Below are positions 22,760 to 35,309 of a DNA stretch of 64,000 nucleotides, piece after piece; the stretch's first letter is position 1, and each line of letters starts with the position of its first letter. Under the pieces are notes generated by a model that ran no database searches, was not told the DNA's origin, and saw only the letters and a program-made list of their open reading frames with translations. The DNA is taken from positions 85,990,271 to 86,054,270 of the forward strand of contig CM066737.1 in assembly GCA_033961575.1 (NCBI GenBank), written 5' to 3'. The position numbers and the translations under genes are program-made. Origin of the DNA: Aselliscus stoliczkanus. Taxonomy: Eukaryota > Chordata > Mammalia > Chiroptera > Hipposideridae.

Positions 22760-24350
22760 TAAACTTTCAACAGAGTGTTTTCACTCTTAGAAAGTTATTC
22801 TAATGAAACAGAATAATACTGTCTCACCAAGTAGATTTCGGAAGTTTGCAGCTATGGTCATCTTGGTATTTAGGTTGAAAACAATCCAAGGGTCAAGAAA
22901 ACTGGTCAAAATTGTGGATGTTCTGGATATCATCTAATTATTTCTTGAATGAGGTATGGGATATAGTTGTGCCCTTTAAGATAATTCAAAGTGGAGCTTC
23001 TGGTCCCATTATTTTAATAATAAAGATTAAGCAGGTATGTTAAACTTAAGCTTTACACTTAAGATTTGGTATCCTATACCCTGGTCAGCTTTTCCCAAAT
23101 AACCTATTCTTTCATTCTCACTTGTCCAATGCTCTATTGCCTACTGCCAACTAAATATTGTATTTTGATCTGATGTCTTATCATTATTGGAAACAAGTAA
23201 ACCTTATCATCATCTATTATATTTAGTGTTGTCATTCAGAGATTTAATGTCCTGGTCAATGAGGAATATGATATTTGGTTCATTCTTCATCTTACAAAAC
23301 TAGTTGAAATTTATTTCTTTCTATATATGGTGAGAGACCACCAGTTATAATCAATATTTTTCTGTAGGATCTTAATTTTCCTTAACAGTTAGGCTTATGT
23401 AACAAATACTGAGAAAGGAAAAATTTACTTATCATAAAAAGATACTTAACAGAAAAAGAATATTATATATATATTACACTCCCTTATTAAAATTAACTAA
23501 TAAAGTAAATAAAAATTACTATATCACCTTTCATTTGGATTATAACTTTCTTATTACACTTCATATTAAATTTTCTTCTTATAATTACAAAGAGTCATGG
23601 TTTTATTCACAGGCTCAACTTGTTCCAAATAATTACAGTAGTATTTTCTCTGTTATGTATATATTATCAAAACTTAGACAATGAAAGTCCTTTTTAACTG
23701 AGCTCATTTGTCCTTCCACTATCCAAGCCATCTTTGAAATCCTCTGCACTTTTGGGCTGCCATAATATGTTTCAGGTCACAGGATCAGCTATTATTAAAG
23801 AAATGCTAGTTCTTTTCTTTTTACAAAGGAAGAAAACATGTATTAGAGACTAAATTCTGGGCACTAAGGGCTGCATATCAGATTTTTTTCACATGAGTAA
23901 GTCTGATAGAGAGGATTAATTAATGCTTGGTAAAATTCTAGCTAGAACTAGGAAAAAATACTACTTTAAAAAGGCCATAAGTTCGTAATATTTACTATTT
24001 TATGAAATCTGTATTTTTTAACTTTAATAATATATTTTATTTAACCCACTAGATATAAGGTATTCTTATTTTAATATATAATGGAGACCACTTCATGGAC
24101 TGTGTAGATGCCTGACCACTGCAGTGTATACCTGAAGCTGAAGCTGAATAATAATGAATATCAACTATAGTTATGAAATCTGTATTTTTAGATGTGAAGT
24201 TTAGTTTATTCTATCAATGACATGAACACTTAGATTATTAATCCTTCCCCAAGGTTTTAAAGATGCCTCTTTTTTTAAAATAATTTTTATGTGTCATTCA
24301 GTTCCATTCTAGTGTCACTTCACTTTCTTTCACTATTGGATACAGTAAGA
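22760..24350. other. Stretch without recognised features
   Basis: AT-rich; a piece at 24080-24165 (ACCACTTCATGGACTGTGTA, GCAGTGTATACCTGAAGCTG) may be a short old L1 or other 3' end. No genes seen. Confidence 0.45.
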
Positions 24351-24366
24351 GAAAGAAATGTTTTCT

Positions 24367-24477
24367 TTTTTTTTTTTTTTGAGGGCAGTGTCACTGGCCC
24401 TCACATGTGGGACCGAACCAGGGCTGCTGGCTTCCCAAGCCAGTGCTTTAACCACCACGCCACTCAGCCGGCCCTTA
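24367..24477 (-). mobile_element. Short tRNA-derived SINE, copy 3
   Basis: Antisense ~105-bp form with T-tail at the left and head at 24455-24475. Target-site duplication AAGAAATGTTTTCT at 24353-24366 and 24478-24491, perfect. Confidence 0.9.
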
Positions 24478-24569
24478 AGAAATGTTTTCTAATGTGTGCT
24501 TTCTTTTCAGTCATCTTATTGATAGGTAGTGAAATAAAATATACAGAAATAAAAATGTATTTTTATTTT

Positions 24570-25044
24570 TATTTTTTTTAAAGATTTTATTGAGGAATTG
24601 GGAGAGGGGAATGGCATTGGGAAATCCGGGAAGGAGAACAGACAAGTTGCAGTCCTTTGTTGTTCTTCAGTCTAGTTGTGGAGGACGTTGTTTCACTGGC
24701 CCATGTGAGTATCGTCATTGCACTCTTCCTGGGTGAGGCAGTCGCTTGCCGGCCTCTGGATGGCCACTCACAGCGGCTCTTGGCAGCTCACACTGGCTGC
24801 CAGCCGCTCACGCTGGCTGCTGGCCACTCACTGTAGCCTATGGCAGCCCACTGCAGCAGGGGCTACAGCCCTCACCGTCACTGGCCATCTTAGCTATAGA
24901 GGCAACCAGGTGGAGCTGTTGTTCACCATTTAGCTGTAGAGGGCAGCATCACTGGCCCTCATATGCGGGGTCCGAACCTGGACCCCGCTGATCAGAGCTG
25001 GCATCCCAAGCCAGCTCCTAACCAAAGTGCCAATTGGCCGGCCC
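24570..25044 (-). mobile_element. Long composite tRNA-derived SINE, copy 5
   Basis: Antisense; tail TTTTTTTAAAGATTTTATTG, head ending at GGCCGGCCC (25037-25045). The middle has a rearranged segment around 24885-24960. The flanking duplication is imperfect (ATTTTTATTTTTA against GTTTATTTTTA), so this copy is older or its T-rich site is ambiguous. Confidence 0.85.
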
Positions 25045-25113
25045 TAAAAGTTTATTTTTAGATTGTGGAAATAAAGTAAGTTCTAGTTAATCAGAGATTG
25101 AAGCCATTTTTTT

Positions 25114-25546
25114 AAAAAGATTTTTTTAAATTGGGGAATTGGGGGAGGGGAACAGCATTGGGGAATCAGGGAAGGGGAACAGAGTTGCTGTCCTTTTGTT
25201 CTTCAGTCTATTTGTGGAGGATGTTGCTTCACTGGCCCATGTTGGCTTATTGTGCTCTTTCTGGGTGAGGCAGAACAGTTGCCAGCCTCTGGATGCTGCT
25301 CACAGCCGCTCTTGGCAGCTCACACCGGTTGTGGGCCGCTCATACTGGCTGTGGGCCACTCCCTGTAGTTTATGGCAGCCCACTGCAGCGGGGACTTAGA
25401 GAAGCCCAGCTCCAGGTGGAGCTGTTGTTCACCAGCTTAGCTGTAGAGGGCAGTGTCACTGGCTCTCATATGTGGGATCTGCGGTCCTGCTGTTCAGAGC
25501 TGGTGCCCCAGCCAGTTCTTAATCAACGCGCCACACGGCTGGCCCC
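25114..25546 (-). mobile_element. Long composite tRNA-derived SINE, copy 6
   Basis: Antisense, only ~70 bp from copy 5 and in the same orientation. Target-site duplication TGAAGCCATTTTTTT against TGAAGCAATTATTTT (25099-25113, 25547-25561). The sequence is more diverged than in copies 1 and 3, with a deletion in the GC-rich middle. Confidence 0.85.
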
Positions 25547-25809
25547 TGAAGCAATTATTTTTAAAGTAAAATCATTTTGACATAATTACATTTGTCATAA
25601 TTACGTTTTGTGATATATATATATATATACAAATTTATGTTTTAAGTTAAAGAAAAAAACTCATTCTATGAAGTTATTTTTAGCAAACATAATAATTAGT
25701 GGCACCATTTAAGGTGCTGTTATGAAGCACACCATTTGTTATTTTGGAGGTCTCAATAATCCTTATGCAAATGTGAATACATAATTAGTTAATGTATAAT
25801 CATTCATTT

Positions 25810-26250
25810 AAAATATTTGTTGATATGTACTCTGTGCCAAACATTCTTCAAGGTCTAGAGATACAATAATAAACAAGATACTTACATCTCTCTCCTCCCC
25901 AAAGTTACAAAACAGTTGAGAAAACATCCAGTGAAATAAATGATTATAATGTAGTTTGATGAACGTTGTAGGAGAAATTAGAATTTTATGGGAACCTGTG
26001 TCCATGGAACAAAGCCTGTCTTAGTGTTGGTCTTTCTGAGAAAGTCACATTTAGGTTAAGAACTAGAGAATGTATAGGATGTAGCCAGACAGAAGGTGGA
26101 GGTTGCATAGTAGAAGTGATGACCTGGTGGAGTGAATGCTCTCTATTTTTAGAATTCAGACATTATTGAAAGGGCAACATTAAGTCATTGAAGGGACTTA
26201 GGTAGTGAATAATTAGATTTCTACTTTTAGAATATTACTTGGACTGGAAC
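25810..26250 (+). repeat. Ancient mammal-wide interspersed repeat
   Basis: AAATATTTGTTGATATGTAC, TCTGTGCCAAACATTCTTCA and the GGATGTAGCCAGACAGAAGG block match the same old repeat family as 20990-21480. It holds no coding sequence. Confidence 0.45.
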
Positions 26251-26409
26251 TTCGAAATGTAGAGAGATAGGGCTATAAACAACAGAGCAATAGGAGGCTG
26301 GTTCAGATCTGCAGTAAGGGAGGATAATGGCCTAGCACAATGTGGGGAAGTGATGATAGACAGAAAGATAGAAAATAACCCATATCCAAAAAAAAATAGC
26401 CTGTTGAAT

Positions 26410-26660
26410 TTAACATCAAATTGTTTCCAGAATCTGACCACTTAACATCTGCCTTGCCACCATCCTGGTACAAGCCAACAACACATCTCATCTCAATTAC
26501 TGCAATAACCTCTTAACTAAACTTTCCAGATTTAGCATATAAAAATTTTATCTGGCAACCTTGCTCCTCACTGCTCTCCCACCTTCTGCCTCTTCTCCCA
26601 TGTCAGTCCCTTCTCTACATGGCAGCTGGAGTTCTATTATGAAAACGCAACTCAATTTTT
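26410..26660 (+). repeat. Old repeat, possibly an L1 3' end
   Basis: TTCCAGAATCTGACCACTTA, GCAATAACCTCTTAACTAAA and CATGGCAGCTGGAGTTCTAT are phrases of a common old mammalian repeat, probably a 3' end of an ancient L1. Family not assigned. Confidence 0.4.
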
Positions 26661-26679
26661 TAAAGCTTAAATGGGCATG

Positions 26680-27565
26680 ATGTATTATATTATTTATACA
26701 GTGCTGGGTTAAATTTGCTAATATTTTGTCTAAGATCTTTGCATTTATGTTACTAAGTCCTATGGTCTCTAATTTTTCTTTCTCAGTCTGCCATGGTCAG
26801 GTTTTGCTATTGAGGTTATATTCTCATCATTGAATGAATTGTGAAGTAATCTGTTTCTTTTTTTCCCCCTCTATTCTCTGCAAATGTGTTTATAAGGTTA
26901 ATATTTTGCAATTTGGTAGAATTTGCCTGAAAACCACTTAGGGCTGGTGTTTGTTATCATTTTACATTTTAAAACATTGATTCAATTTATTTGTTATAAG
27001 ACAATACTTTTGAGTCCATTTTTATAATTTATTATTTTCTAGGCAATTGACTATCTAAATTTTCAAGCTTAATGTCATAAAATAATTCATTTGTTTTTTT
27101 CTTTGTATCTGAGTTTTATCTCTACTTTTTCCCTATTCCCCTTTTCCCTCCCTTATTATTTACATGTACTGCTGTACTTGATTAATTTTGACAGCACCTA
27201 TACAGTTTTATTTTTTAAAATAATCAACTTTTGTTGTGCTGATTCTTTCCATTGAATATTTGTTTTGAATTTCATAAAATTTTGATTTTATATTTATTAT
27301 CTCCTAATTTCTATATTCTTTGGTTTATTCTACTTTTCATATACTATTCTGTTTTGTGTATTTGAAATTCTCATAATTATTTTTCTGTTTGTCAAAATTT
27401 TATGTAACTTAGATCTAGATGTCCAATTGCTTTCATTAATTTTATCTTTTATTTTATTTTGGCAAGAATATTTCAAAAGTAGTGCTATGTAATTCCTATT
27501 GATTATTTTTCCTTATATATGAATTCCCTGAACAATGAAATGGTTACCTAAATAAAACCTCAAGA
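26680..27565 (-). repeat. Old L1 ORF2 fragment
   Basis: Antisense ORF2 around the reverse-transcriptase region: TTTGCTAATATTTTGTCTAA, AAGATCTTTGCATTTATGTT, and later segments with L1-like order to about 27540. Heavily mutated; no frame is open. Confidence 0.6.
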
Positions 27566-27991
27566 GATGAACACTGAAGATTTAAGTATAATTGTGATAA
27601 TCAGTGCAATTATTAATTTTAATAGATTTGATACATTTTAGTATTCATTCTTCTTTTTGAAGCTCAAATTGTCCCATCTTTGGCTCATGGGAGTCCAAAT
27701 TGTCTCCTGTGTCCTTTTATAGTCGTGATAGAGTCTAAGTATAGGATTTCTGAAATGACAAGATATGACAAGATAACCAGTCTCATTATCTTGGATAGTT
27801 CTGGTCATAGCTTGGAATCAAATATATCTCCAAGGAGCCCTGGTAGTTTCTTTTAGTGGAAAATGATATTTGGAAATTAGATCCGGGTGGTAGGTTTGCT
27901 TTTTCTACTGGGATGTCACAGTTTCTCAGGCATATCAGTGTAGAGCGAAGAGACCTGTATTTTATTTATTTTAGAGCGAGAAAAATAAACC

Positions 27992-29325
27992 CTACTTTTC
28001 CACGCTATCCAGAAAGGAATCCTTATGGCATTGTTCTGAGTTCCTGTCAGAAAGGGAAAACTTCACAAATGTCAGGAACCCTTGATGTTCTGCAAATGAA
28101 GGAGGATGTCCTCAAATTTATTGCAGCAGGGACTTACTTAGGTGGCACCAACTTTGACTTCTAAATGGAGCAGTACATCTACAAAAGGAAAAGTGATGGT
28201 ATTACCTCATAAATCTGAAGAGAACCTGGGAAAAGCTTCTGCTGGCAGTTCGTACCATTGTTACCATGGAAAATCTGGTTGATGTCAGTGTCATATCCAC
28301 TGGAATACTGGCCAAAGGGCTGTGCTGAAGACTCCAGCTGCCCTGGGGGGCCACTTCTATTGCTGGCCGCTTCACTTCTGGAACCTTCATAAACCAGACT
28401 GAGGGCAGCCTCCTGGGAGCCGTGACTTCTGGTGGTTGCTGATCCCAGGGTTCACCATCAGCCTCTGTGGGGGTCCAGCTGTCAGGACCTCCCAGGGTCA
28501 GGAAACATTTACAGGCTTTGGAGACCCTCAGCCCTGACTCCTCCAGGCCCAGGTGGGACTGCAAGAAAAACAACTTGTTTATGTGAGTTGCTTTTAGTGT
28601 GCATGTGTGCTGGCACCATGCCACTATTGTTATTGTGTCATAAAAACCCCAGTTCTGCTTAACGGGGTTGGGTTCTGAGTTCTGCCTCTGCTGCTGCTGT
28701 ATCTGAATAAAGTGTTGCTGCATTCATGTCAAAGACTCTGCAAGGCTTTTTTACGTTTGGATACCTCACCATAGAAACCTTCCTGAGCCGAAAAACTCGG
28801 ACCCCGACAGCCTCTCACAGAGTTGTCTTACGTTTGCTTGTTCTGTGTAACACATATTGTCATGTGCGCTGTGTGGACATTGTCATCCCCAGCAACAACA
28901 AGGAAGTCCACTCAGTGGGCCTGAGGCGGTGCATGCTGGGCAGGAGTTGCTGCACATGCACAGCAGCATCTCCTGTGAACACCCATGGGAAGTCCCACGT
29001 GATCTGTGCCTCTACAGAGACCCTGAAGAGACTGAACAGGAAAAGCAAGCCACTGCTGAAAAGGCTGTGACCAAGGAGGAATGTCAGGGTGAATGCACTT
29101 CTCTATCTCCTGAGTTTACTGCCACTAAACTAGAAGCCACAGGCTGGGCTGAAGGCACACAGGGACCCTCTGTGCCTATTCAGTGGTTCCCTACTGAAGA
29201 CTGGTGAGCACCTCCCACTGCTCAGGCCACTAAATGGGTAGGAATGACCACTGAGTGAGCTGATCTTCCACAGGCTCTTAAACAGAACATGGAAATACAA
29301 AGTTGACGGAACATAAAGTTTCCGA
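27992..29325 (+). pseudogene. RPSA: RPSA processed pseudogene, split by a solo LTR
   Basis: Intronless copy of RPSA (small-subunit ribosomal protein uS2, laminin receptor precursor). The 5' UTR aligns from about 27992; the start codon is at 28069 ([16 protein letters not shown]). Middle parts read [17 protein letters not shown] and, after the [19 protein letters not shown], then SCEHPWEVP and the EDW-type C-terminal tail with QWFPTEDW. The 3' UTR match (CACAGGCTCTTAAACAG) ends near 29325. A stop early in the copy, frameshifts around 28190-28460 and the LTR at 28466-28809 disable it. No poly(A) tail is left. RPSA has very many retrocopies in mammals, so this is an unremarkable pseudogene apart from the insertion. 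Confidence 0.92.
28466..28809 (+). mobile_element. 344-bp solo LTR inside the RPSA pseudogene
   Basis: It begins TGTGGGGGTCC and ends GGACCCCGACA, an imperfect 11-bp inverted repeat with canonical TG/CA ends. The flanking 5-bp duplication GCCTC is at 28461-28465 and 28810-28814, and removing the LTR plus one GCCTC rejoins the RPSA reading (CAGCCTCTCACAGAG). A polyadenylation signal AATAAA is at 28706-28711. The target-site size fits a gamma- or spuma-type (class I or III) LTR. No internal region remains, so it arose by LTR-LTR recombination. Orientation plus is set by the polyadenylation signal. Confidence 0.9.
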
Positions 29326-29329
29326 AAAA

Positions 29330-30095
29330 GTGAAAAATTCTAAGTGCATAATACCGATTTCCTCAATTTAAATGGAGATTATAGGATTTTCTTAAACTTA
29401 CTTGATGTATAGCCTTACCTTGTCTTTTATACTGAAAATCTTGGTTCCTAATGATGTTAGTATAATTACTTATATGCTTTCATCTACCTTGTGTGGCATG
29501 GCATATGTGTGTGTGTTTGTAATAGTTTTAAAATTATACCACATTAAACTTAATAACAGGATCACTAGCTGCAATTTAAGATTTAGTGATCTTTATTTGT
29601 GGTTCTACTGAGGTGTATACAGTCAAAATCCTACTTTTAAATTCATTGAGATAAATATCCTTGGCATTATGCCCCAAAGTTGATATAAAATAATATTAGT
29701 GACTTTTAATTTGTTTTTCTTTTTAATTTAAAGGATTGCTTCCCTTTTTCATTTTTAGTTAATGTAATCTTTTGAATATATATATAAAAAGGAACAAGAT
29801 TCTAAGGTCAAAACTATAAAACAAGGAACATTAGAAAATATCTAGCTTTTATCCTTGTTCTTCCCACCATCTCTCTTTTGGCTTCTTCCCATCTAAAGTT
29901 TACTATTTCTTTTAATTAATTGTTGTTTATCCTTCCACTGTCTATTTTTGAAAATATTAGCAAATATGTATGTATACGTACATGAGTATGTATATGAGTT
30001 CCCACACCTTTGGTACCCAAAAACATGTAACATATTTATTTTGTTCTTTTTCTGTTTGTTTTACAACTCTTTTGCCTTTACAAGTGCTAGGGAAA
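29330..30095. other. Stretch without recognised features
   Basis: AT-rich. A TATATATATA scrap lies at 29780. Small frames at 29402-29611 and 29948-30145 look random. Confidence 0.45.
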
Positions 30096-30099
30096 TAAA

Positions 30100-31185
30100 T
30101 AGCCTTGTGCATAAGTCATTTCATATTTCTGTGAGTGTATCATAGGGATAGTTTCCTAGCAGTGGGATTACTGAGTCAAAGAATAAATGCATGTGTAATT
30201 TCTCTCATTTATAATTTGCTAATATCAAATTCTTAGAGGTGGTATGGTTTTGCATTTCCATTAGCAATGTGAAAGTGATTGTTTTCTCACAGCCTTAACA
30301 AGAGTATGTTGTCAAAGTGTCCTGTTTTTGCCAAGGTTAGAAATGATACTTCAGTGTAGTTTCAATTTGTATTTCTCTCACTTATACATGCGACTACTTC
30401 ATGTGATTATGGGCCATTGCTGGTACTTTTTCTGTGAACTGTTTTCCATATAATTTGCCTATTTTTTCCTAAACTTTTGAGATGTTTTTCTTCTTATTTT
30501 TTAATAAGTTCTTTATTTAATGGCAATATTTGTCCTTGGTATGTGATGTAAGATGTAACTATTTTATCCAACTATGTCATTTGTCTCCCTTCTTTCCTTT
30601 TTCTTCTTTATTTATACCATGCACATTCTTTTTTACCATGCACATTTTTAATGTGATCAAACATCAATAATTTCCCTGTTTGCTTCTAGACTTTGAATCA
30701 CAGTAAGGCATTGTTTACCCTTTTCTAGATAATAAAGGCATTCATCCATATTTTGTTTAATACTCGTACAAATTTACTTTAGCATTTAGGTAGCTGATAT
30801 TTTTTAAAAGTCTCATGTCTACAATATATGCCATCTTTTGATATGTAGAATTTTATTATTGGTTAGTTCTGAATTTTTAAAAAATTTATATTATGATTTC
30901 TTTTGCTCAATGAGTTATTTAAAAATAGTCTGTATGATACAGCTTTGACTTTTTTTGAGACTTGCTTTAGGTGGCCATTTCTATAAATGTATAGTATATA
31001 CTTAAAGTTATTCTCCATTTATTGCTATAGAATTCTGCATATCGCCATTAAGTGAAGTGTGTTCACATTTTGTTTTTCAAATTTTCTATATTTTACTGAC
31101 TATTTTGTCTGACTTGACAGAAACTGAGAGAGTTGTGTTGAAATTTCCTACTATGTTGAATTTGTCTATTTCAAGTTGTAGTTCA
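30100..31185 (-). repeat. Old L1 fragments
   Basis: Antisense L1: CAGTGGGATTACTGAGTCAA and TGCATTTCCATTAGCAATGT come from the ORF2 C-terminal region; TTGTGTTGAAATTTCCTACT and ATGTTGAATTTGTCTATTTC come from the endonuclease/ORF2 5' region. Collinear but strongly decayed. Confidence 0.65.
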
Positions 31186-31489
31186 GGACAATTTTCCTTC
31201 ACGTAATGTAAGAGCATTTTACCACACACAAGAATTAGCATATGAATAAGACATTCATATACTTAGAGAATTGGCACTTTTCTATATATAAATATATATT
31301 TAATATATACTAAATCTATCCTGTGTAAGTTTATTTTACCGATATTATTATAGTATAACTGACTCAACTGTAATTTAATTAATGTTTACCTGATATATAT
31401 TTATTAATTTTTAAAATTTCAATCTTTACTTGACCTTGAGTTTTTCTGAAAATATATATCTTAATTAATAATCATAGTTCATATATTAT

Positions 31490-32075
31490 CGAGAGGTAAG
31501 GGTTAAACTGCCCCAGAATGGTCTCCAGAAGGTTGGTTCCCAGAAACAAAAAAGTTGAGTTCATAACATTGTTGTAAAGCTTCATGGAGATGAGTTATGG
31601 CCTGGTGACTATCATTCCTGGCACATACGAAGGTTTGGACCTCGGCCCCTTATCACATGAAAGGAATATGTCAAATCTTGCTGCTATGTTGACATGTCAT
31701 ATGGCTGTGATTACATGGCTTGAACCAAAAGGGGCAGATAATACTCCCCACCTATGATAAATGCTGAAATTGCAGAGCAGGGCCAGAAGCAAGCCTCTGC
31801 CTTGTTAAATTGCTATTGTAGTCTGGCTCCTGATCTAACCATGGGAAAGACTAATGCTTCCCATGGATTAAGGATGCTTAAAGAGCTCTGCAGTTTATGT
31901 ATGAGGACCTTCTTTCAGAGTCTGAGGCTTACCCTGAAACATCTCTTCACAGCTATAGAATTCAGTGGGTAACAGAGGACATGCACACCTATTACTGTTC
32001 TTATTTCTATGGATATTCCCCAATAAACACTACTCCAGGCATGTCTGGTGTTTCGGCTTCTAGCCATATAAATTT
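31490..32075 (+). repeat. LTR-like block
   Basis: A 580-bp block with higher GC than its flanks. Near the right end CCCCAATAAACACTACTCCA is followed by GTCTGGTGTTTCGGCTTCTA, the order expected of an LTR polyadenylation signal and GT-rich U5. The left boundary near CTGCCCCAGAATGGTCTCC is unclear and no terminal inverted repeat or duplication was found. Family unknown. Confidence 0.4.
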
Positions 32076-32109
32076 TATATATGACAACAGGTATAATAAA
32101 TATTGATAA

Positions 32110-32530
32110 TGCCTAAATTAGTTTTGATACATTTACTTTTCCTTTTATATTTGTTTCATTTTTCTCTGAGCTGCTTCTTTTCTCTTTTCTTGGTGTTTTG
32201 GATTGTTTGGGGTTTGATTGACCGATGCTTGTTTGCTTTCACATATTGTTTTTCCTTTTATAGGTTTTGAATACATATAGTAATTTTCTTTTACTGGTTA
32301 TACTTGATATTTTATCCTGCATATTTATTTAACACAGTCTAAAGTTAATAATTCAGATACCTACTGACCAATGCAAAGAACCTAAAACTTTAACTTCTAT
32401 CATCACAGTTTTGACATGTTATATTTTATTAAGTATGTTGTATCTGCCTGTTTTGAGCTCCACATATTAGACTTATTGTTGCTAATTGTTATTATTTTTA
32501 TTTTATACAGAAAATGCATGTTAGATATGC
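32110..32530. other. Stretch without recognised features
   Basis: T-rich sequence, perhaps decayed antisense L1 continuous with the next block. Confidence 0.35.
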
Positions 32531-32539
32531 CTACATTTT

Positions 32540-33115
32540 TATCTTTTTGTTCTCACTGTTAAGCATTCTCATGAGAAAGTAGAGCCTTTAGAAGTTCCAT
32601 CAGTGTGGACTCATTTACGGTAAAATCTCTCAATTTTCATGTATCCTAAAATATTGTTTTTCTTTCCTTGGTGAAAAATAACTTTGCTAGGTGCATACTA
32701 CTAGGTTGATAATATTTTTCTTCAAGCATTTGAAAATAATACTCCACTATCTTCTGGCTTCCATTATTGCTGTTGAGTTTTTTATTTGTTTTCCATTTGT
32801 TTTGTTTTTTTGTGAGTTTAACTCTTATTTCTCTGTAGTAATCTATCTTTTCTAAGTACTTTTTAAGTTTTTCTATTCATCTTTGAGGTTCTTCAATGTT
32901 ACTGTAAATGTATCTAGGAATCGATTTCTATTTCTTCTTCACTATGCTGTATTAATGTCTATGCTTTTGAACCACCCATTTAATCCTCATTCCCTTGTAA
33001 TTTCACCACACTTCCAATGTTCTCTTCAATCCCATCTCTCTGCCAAATTAGCTCATTCCAAAATCACCCTTCTCCATCAGATTAACATATCAGTGTCTTT
33101 TACTTAGTATTTGAC
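32540..33115 (-). repeat. Old L1 fragment around the ORF1/ORF2 boundary
   Basis: GAAAAATAACTTTGCTAGGT, TTGAAAATAATACTCCACTA and TCTTCTGGCTTCCATTATTG correspond to antisense L1 sequence around the end of ORF1, as also seen, better preserved, near 35440 and 44400. Confidence 0.55.
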
Positions 33116-33194
33116 CTTTAGCTTGCCATAGCTCTTTATACTTGGTTTATCCATTTGTTCTTGAAATATTTTTGTTGTTGTTGTTATTGGATGT

Positions 33195-33795
33195 GGTAGG
33201 CAGATTTCTAAAGATGCCTCCACCCCAAGATTCCTCCCCGTTGGTTATTCAATGAAACAGTAATGTAGGGACTCTTGTGAGGGATCAAAGTCTCAAGTCA
33301 TTTGACCTTAAAATGTGGAGGTTATCCAGGAGGACCTGAGTTAATCAAATGAGCCCTTTAAAAGTAGAGTTTTTTTTTTTTTCCATCTGGGTGCAGAAAG
33401 GGAAGTCAGAGAGATTGGAAGTATGGGAAGGAATTGACTCACCAATGCTTGTTTAAAGCTGGAGTGGAGGGTAGATGAGCATGTGTGAAACAATGTGAGC
33501 AGTCTTAACTTGCTGAGAGAGGCCCCTGGCCAACAGCCGGCAAGAAAATGTGGACCAAATTCCTACAACTCTGTGGAACTAAATTCTGTAAACAACTTGA
33601 GTGAGCTTGTACACAGATTCTTCCCCCAGGGTCTCCAAATAATAGACCAACCTGGCTGATACTTTGATTTTAGATTGTGAGACTTTGTCCCCGGACTTCT
33701 GACCAATATAACTGTGATGGAATAAATGGGTATAGTTTTAAAATGATAAATTTGTGGCAATCTGTTGCACAGCACTTGTATGCTTAAAAATTTGC
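33195..33795 (+). repeat. MLT1-type MaLR LTR
   Basis: GGTAGGCAGATTTCTAAAGA, GTTAATCAAATGAGCCCTTT, CCAACAGCCGGCAAGAAAAT, GATTTTAGATTGTGAGACTT and TTTGTGGCAATCTGTTGCAC occur in the order of MLT1-family LTRs. A T-run near 33370 is a later expansion. Confidence 0.75.
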
Positions 33796-34572
33796 TATTA
33801 GGGTAGATCTTACAAGGTGTGATAAAAAAAATGGTGAATATTTAAATAAAATTTATTACAGAAAAAGACACATTGCCATTAATCTCCCTCAAAATACTCC
33901 CCCTGATTTCGAACACACTTATCCCATTGTTGTTGCCACTTTCTGAAGCAGTTCTAGAAGTCCTCTTTTGTGATTGTCTTTAGTTGTGTGATCATGGCTG
34001 CCTGGATGTCCTGAATCAATTCAAAACATTTACCCTTCATTGTCATTTTGACTTTGGGGAAGAGCCAGAAGTCCCATGGTGCCAGATTTGGTGAAAAAGA
34101 GGATGAGGACACATAATAATGTTTTGGGGTTTTTGTCTTCTTTTTTTCTTTGTTTATTTATTACAACATAGCACAATAGTTATACTTCTTACCTCTCAAA
34201 GTGATAACCCTCCTCCTTCAATCCGCCACCCCACTCCCCCCATATCATACATGTCTATTACAATTCCTTTGACTCCGCTCCCACATTGTACTCCACATCC
34301 CATGACTATATATACACATTCAATCACAGTTAACATACAATATTATACAACATTAATTTCAGGTGTACAGCACAGTGATCAAGCCTCTACCTATTCCCTG
34401 AAGTGGTCTCCCCAACAAGACATGCGACCATCTGACACCCTACAAAATATTCACAACATTATTAATTATATTCCCAAAACTGGCTTTCATATCCCTGTGG
34501 CAATATTGTAGTTACCTATTTATGCTGTGTCTAATCCCTTCCCCTTGTCCCTCATCCTCACCCCCCTCTCAG

Positions 34573-34960
34573 CTAACAACCATCAGTTTTTCCCCTATAT
34601 CTGCTTGATATGATTTCAATCTTCTTAAATTTACTGAGACTTGGTTTGTGGCCTATCATGTGGTCTACTTTGGAAAATGTTCCATGTGCACTTGAGAAGA
34701 ATGTATATTCTGTTGCTTCAGGATGAAATGCTCTAAAAATATTGATGAAATCCAGCTGGTCTAAAGTGTCATTTAAGGCCACTCTTTCTGTGTTGATTTT
34801 CTCTCTGGAGCATCTGTCTATTGGTGACAACGGGGTGTTAAAGTCCCTTACTACGATGTTGATCTCTGTCTTTATGTCTGTCAAAATCTGCTTTATATAT
34901 TTAGGAACTCCTATGTTGGGTGCATAGATGTTTATTAGGGTTATGTCCTCTCTTGTTGAA
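34573..34960 (-). pseudogene. L1 ORF2 stump: partial endonuclease fused to 3' UTR
   Basis: The minus strand reads RDFNTPLSPIDR (normally GDFN, with the first Gly changed to Arg), then [11 protein letters not shown] and LSKFKKIEIISS, all in the APE-like endonuclease of L1 ORF2. After that point the frame runs into 3' UTR sequence and stops within about 10 codons. The catalytic SDH triplet, the reverse transcriptase and the cysteine-rich end are absent, so the element could move only with proteins from another L1. Confidence 0.8.
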
Positions 34961-35309
34961 TCAATCCCTTTATTATTATGTAGTGCCCTTCTTTGTCTTT
35001 TATTGTAGTCTTCATTTTAAAGTCTATTTTGTTTGAAATAAGTATTGCTACTCCAGCTTTTTTTCTCATCTCCATTTCCATGAAATCTTATTCCATCCCT
35101 TTACTGTTTCAGTCTGTGTGTGTCTTTTGCTCTGAGATGAGTCTCTTGTAAACAGCGTATACATGGGTCCTGTTTTCTTGTCCACTCAGCCACTCTCTGT
35201 GTTTTGATTGGGGCATTTAGCCCATTCACATTTAAAGTGGTTATTGATAGGTGCATATGTATTGCCATTTTATTATTTGTATTCCTGGTCTTCCTAGGTT
35301 AGATTGTTT

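Noticed and set aside
28202..28723. 173-codon minus-strand frame across the RPSA pseudogene and LTR
   Set aside because: Its two parts belong to unrelated sequences (pseudogene and LTR) on the opposite strand, so it is a chance frame.
31754..32106. Overlapping 69-72-codon frames as a small gene
   Set aside because: They lie in a block with LTR-like order (AATAAA then GT-rich) and have no recognised homology.
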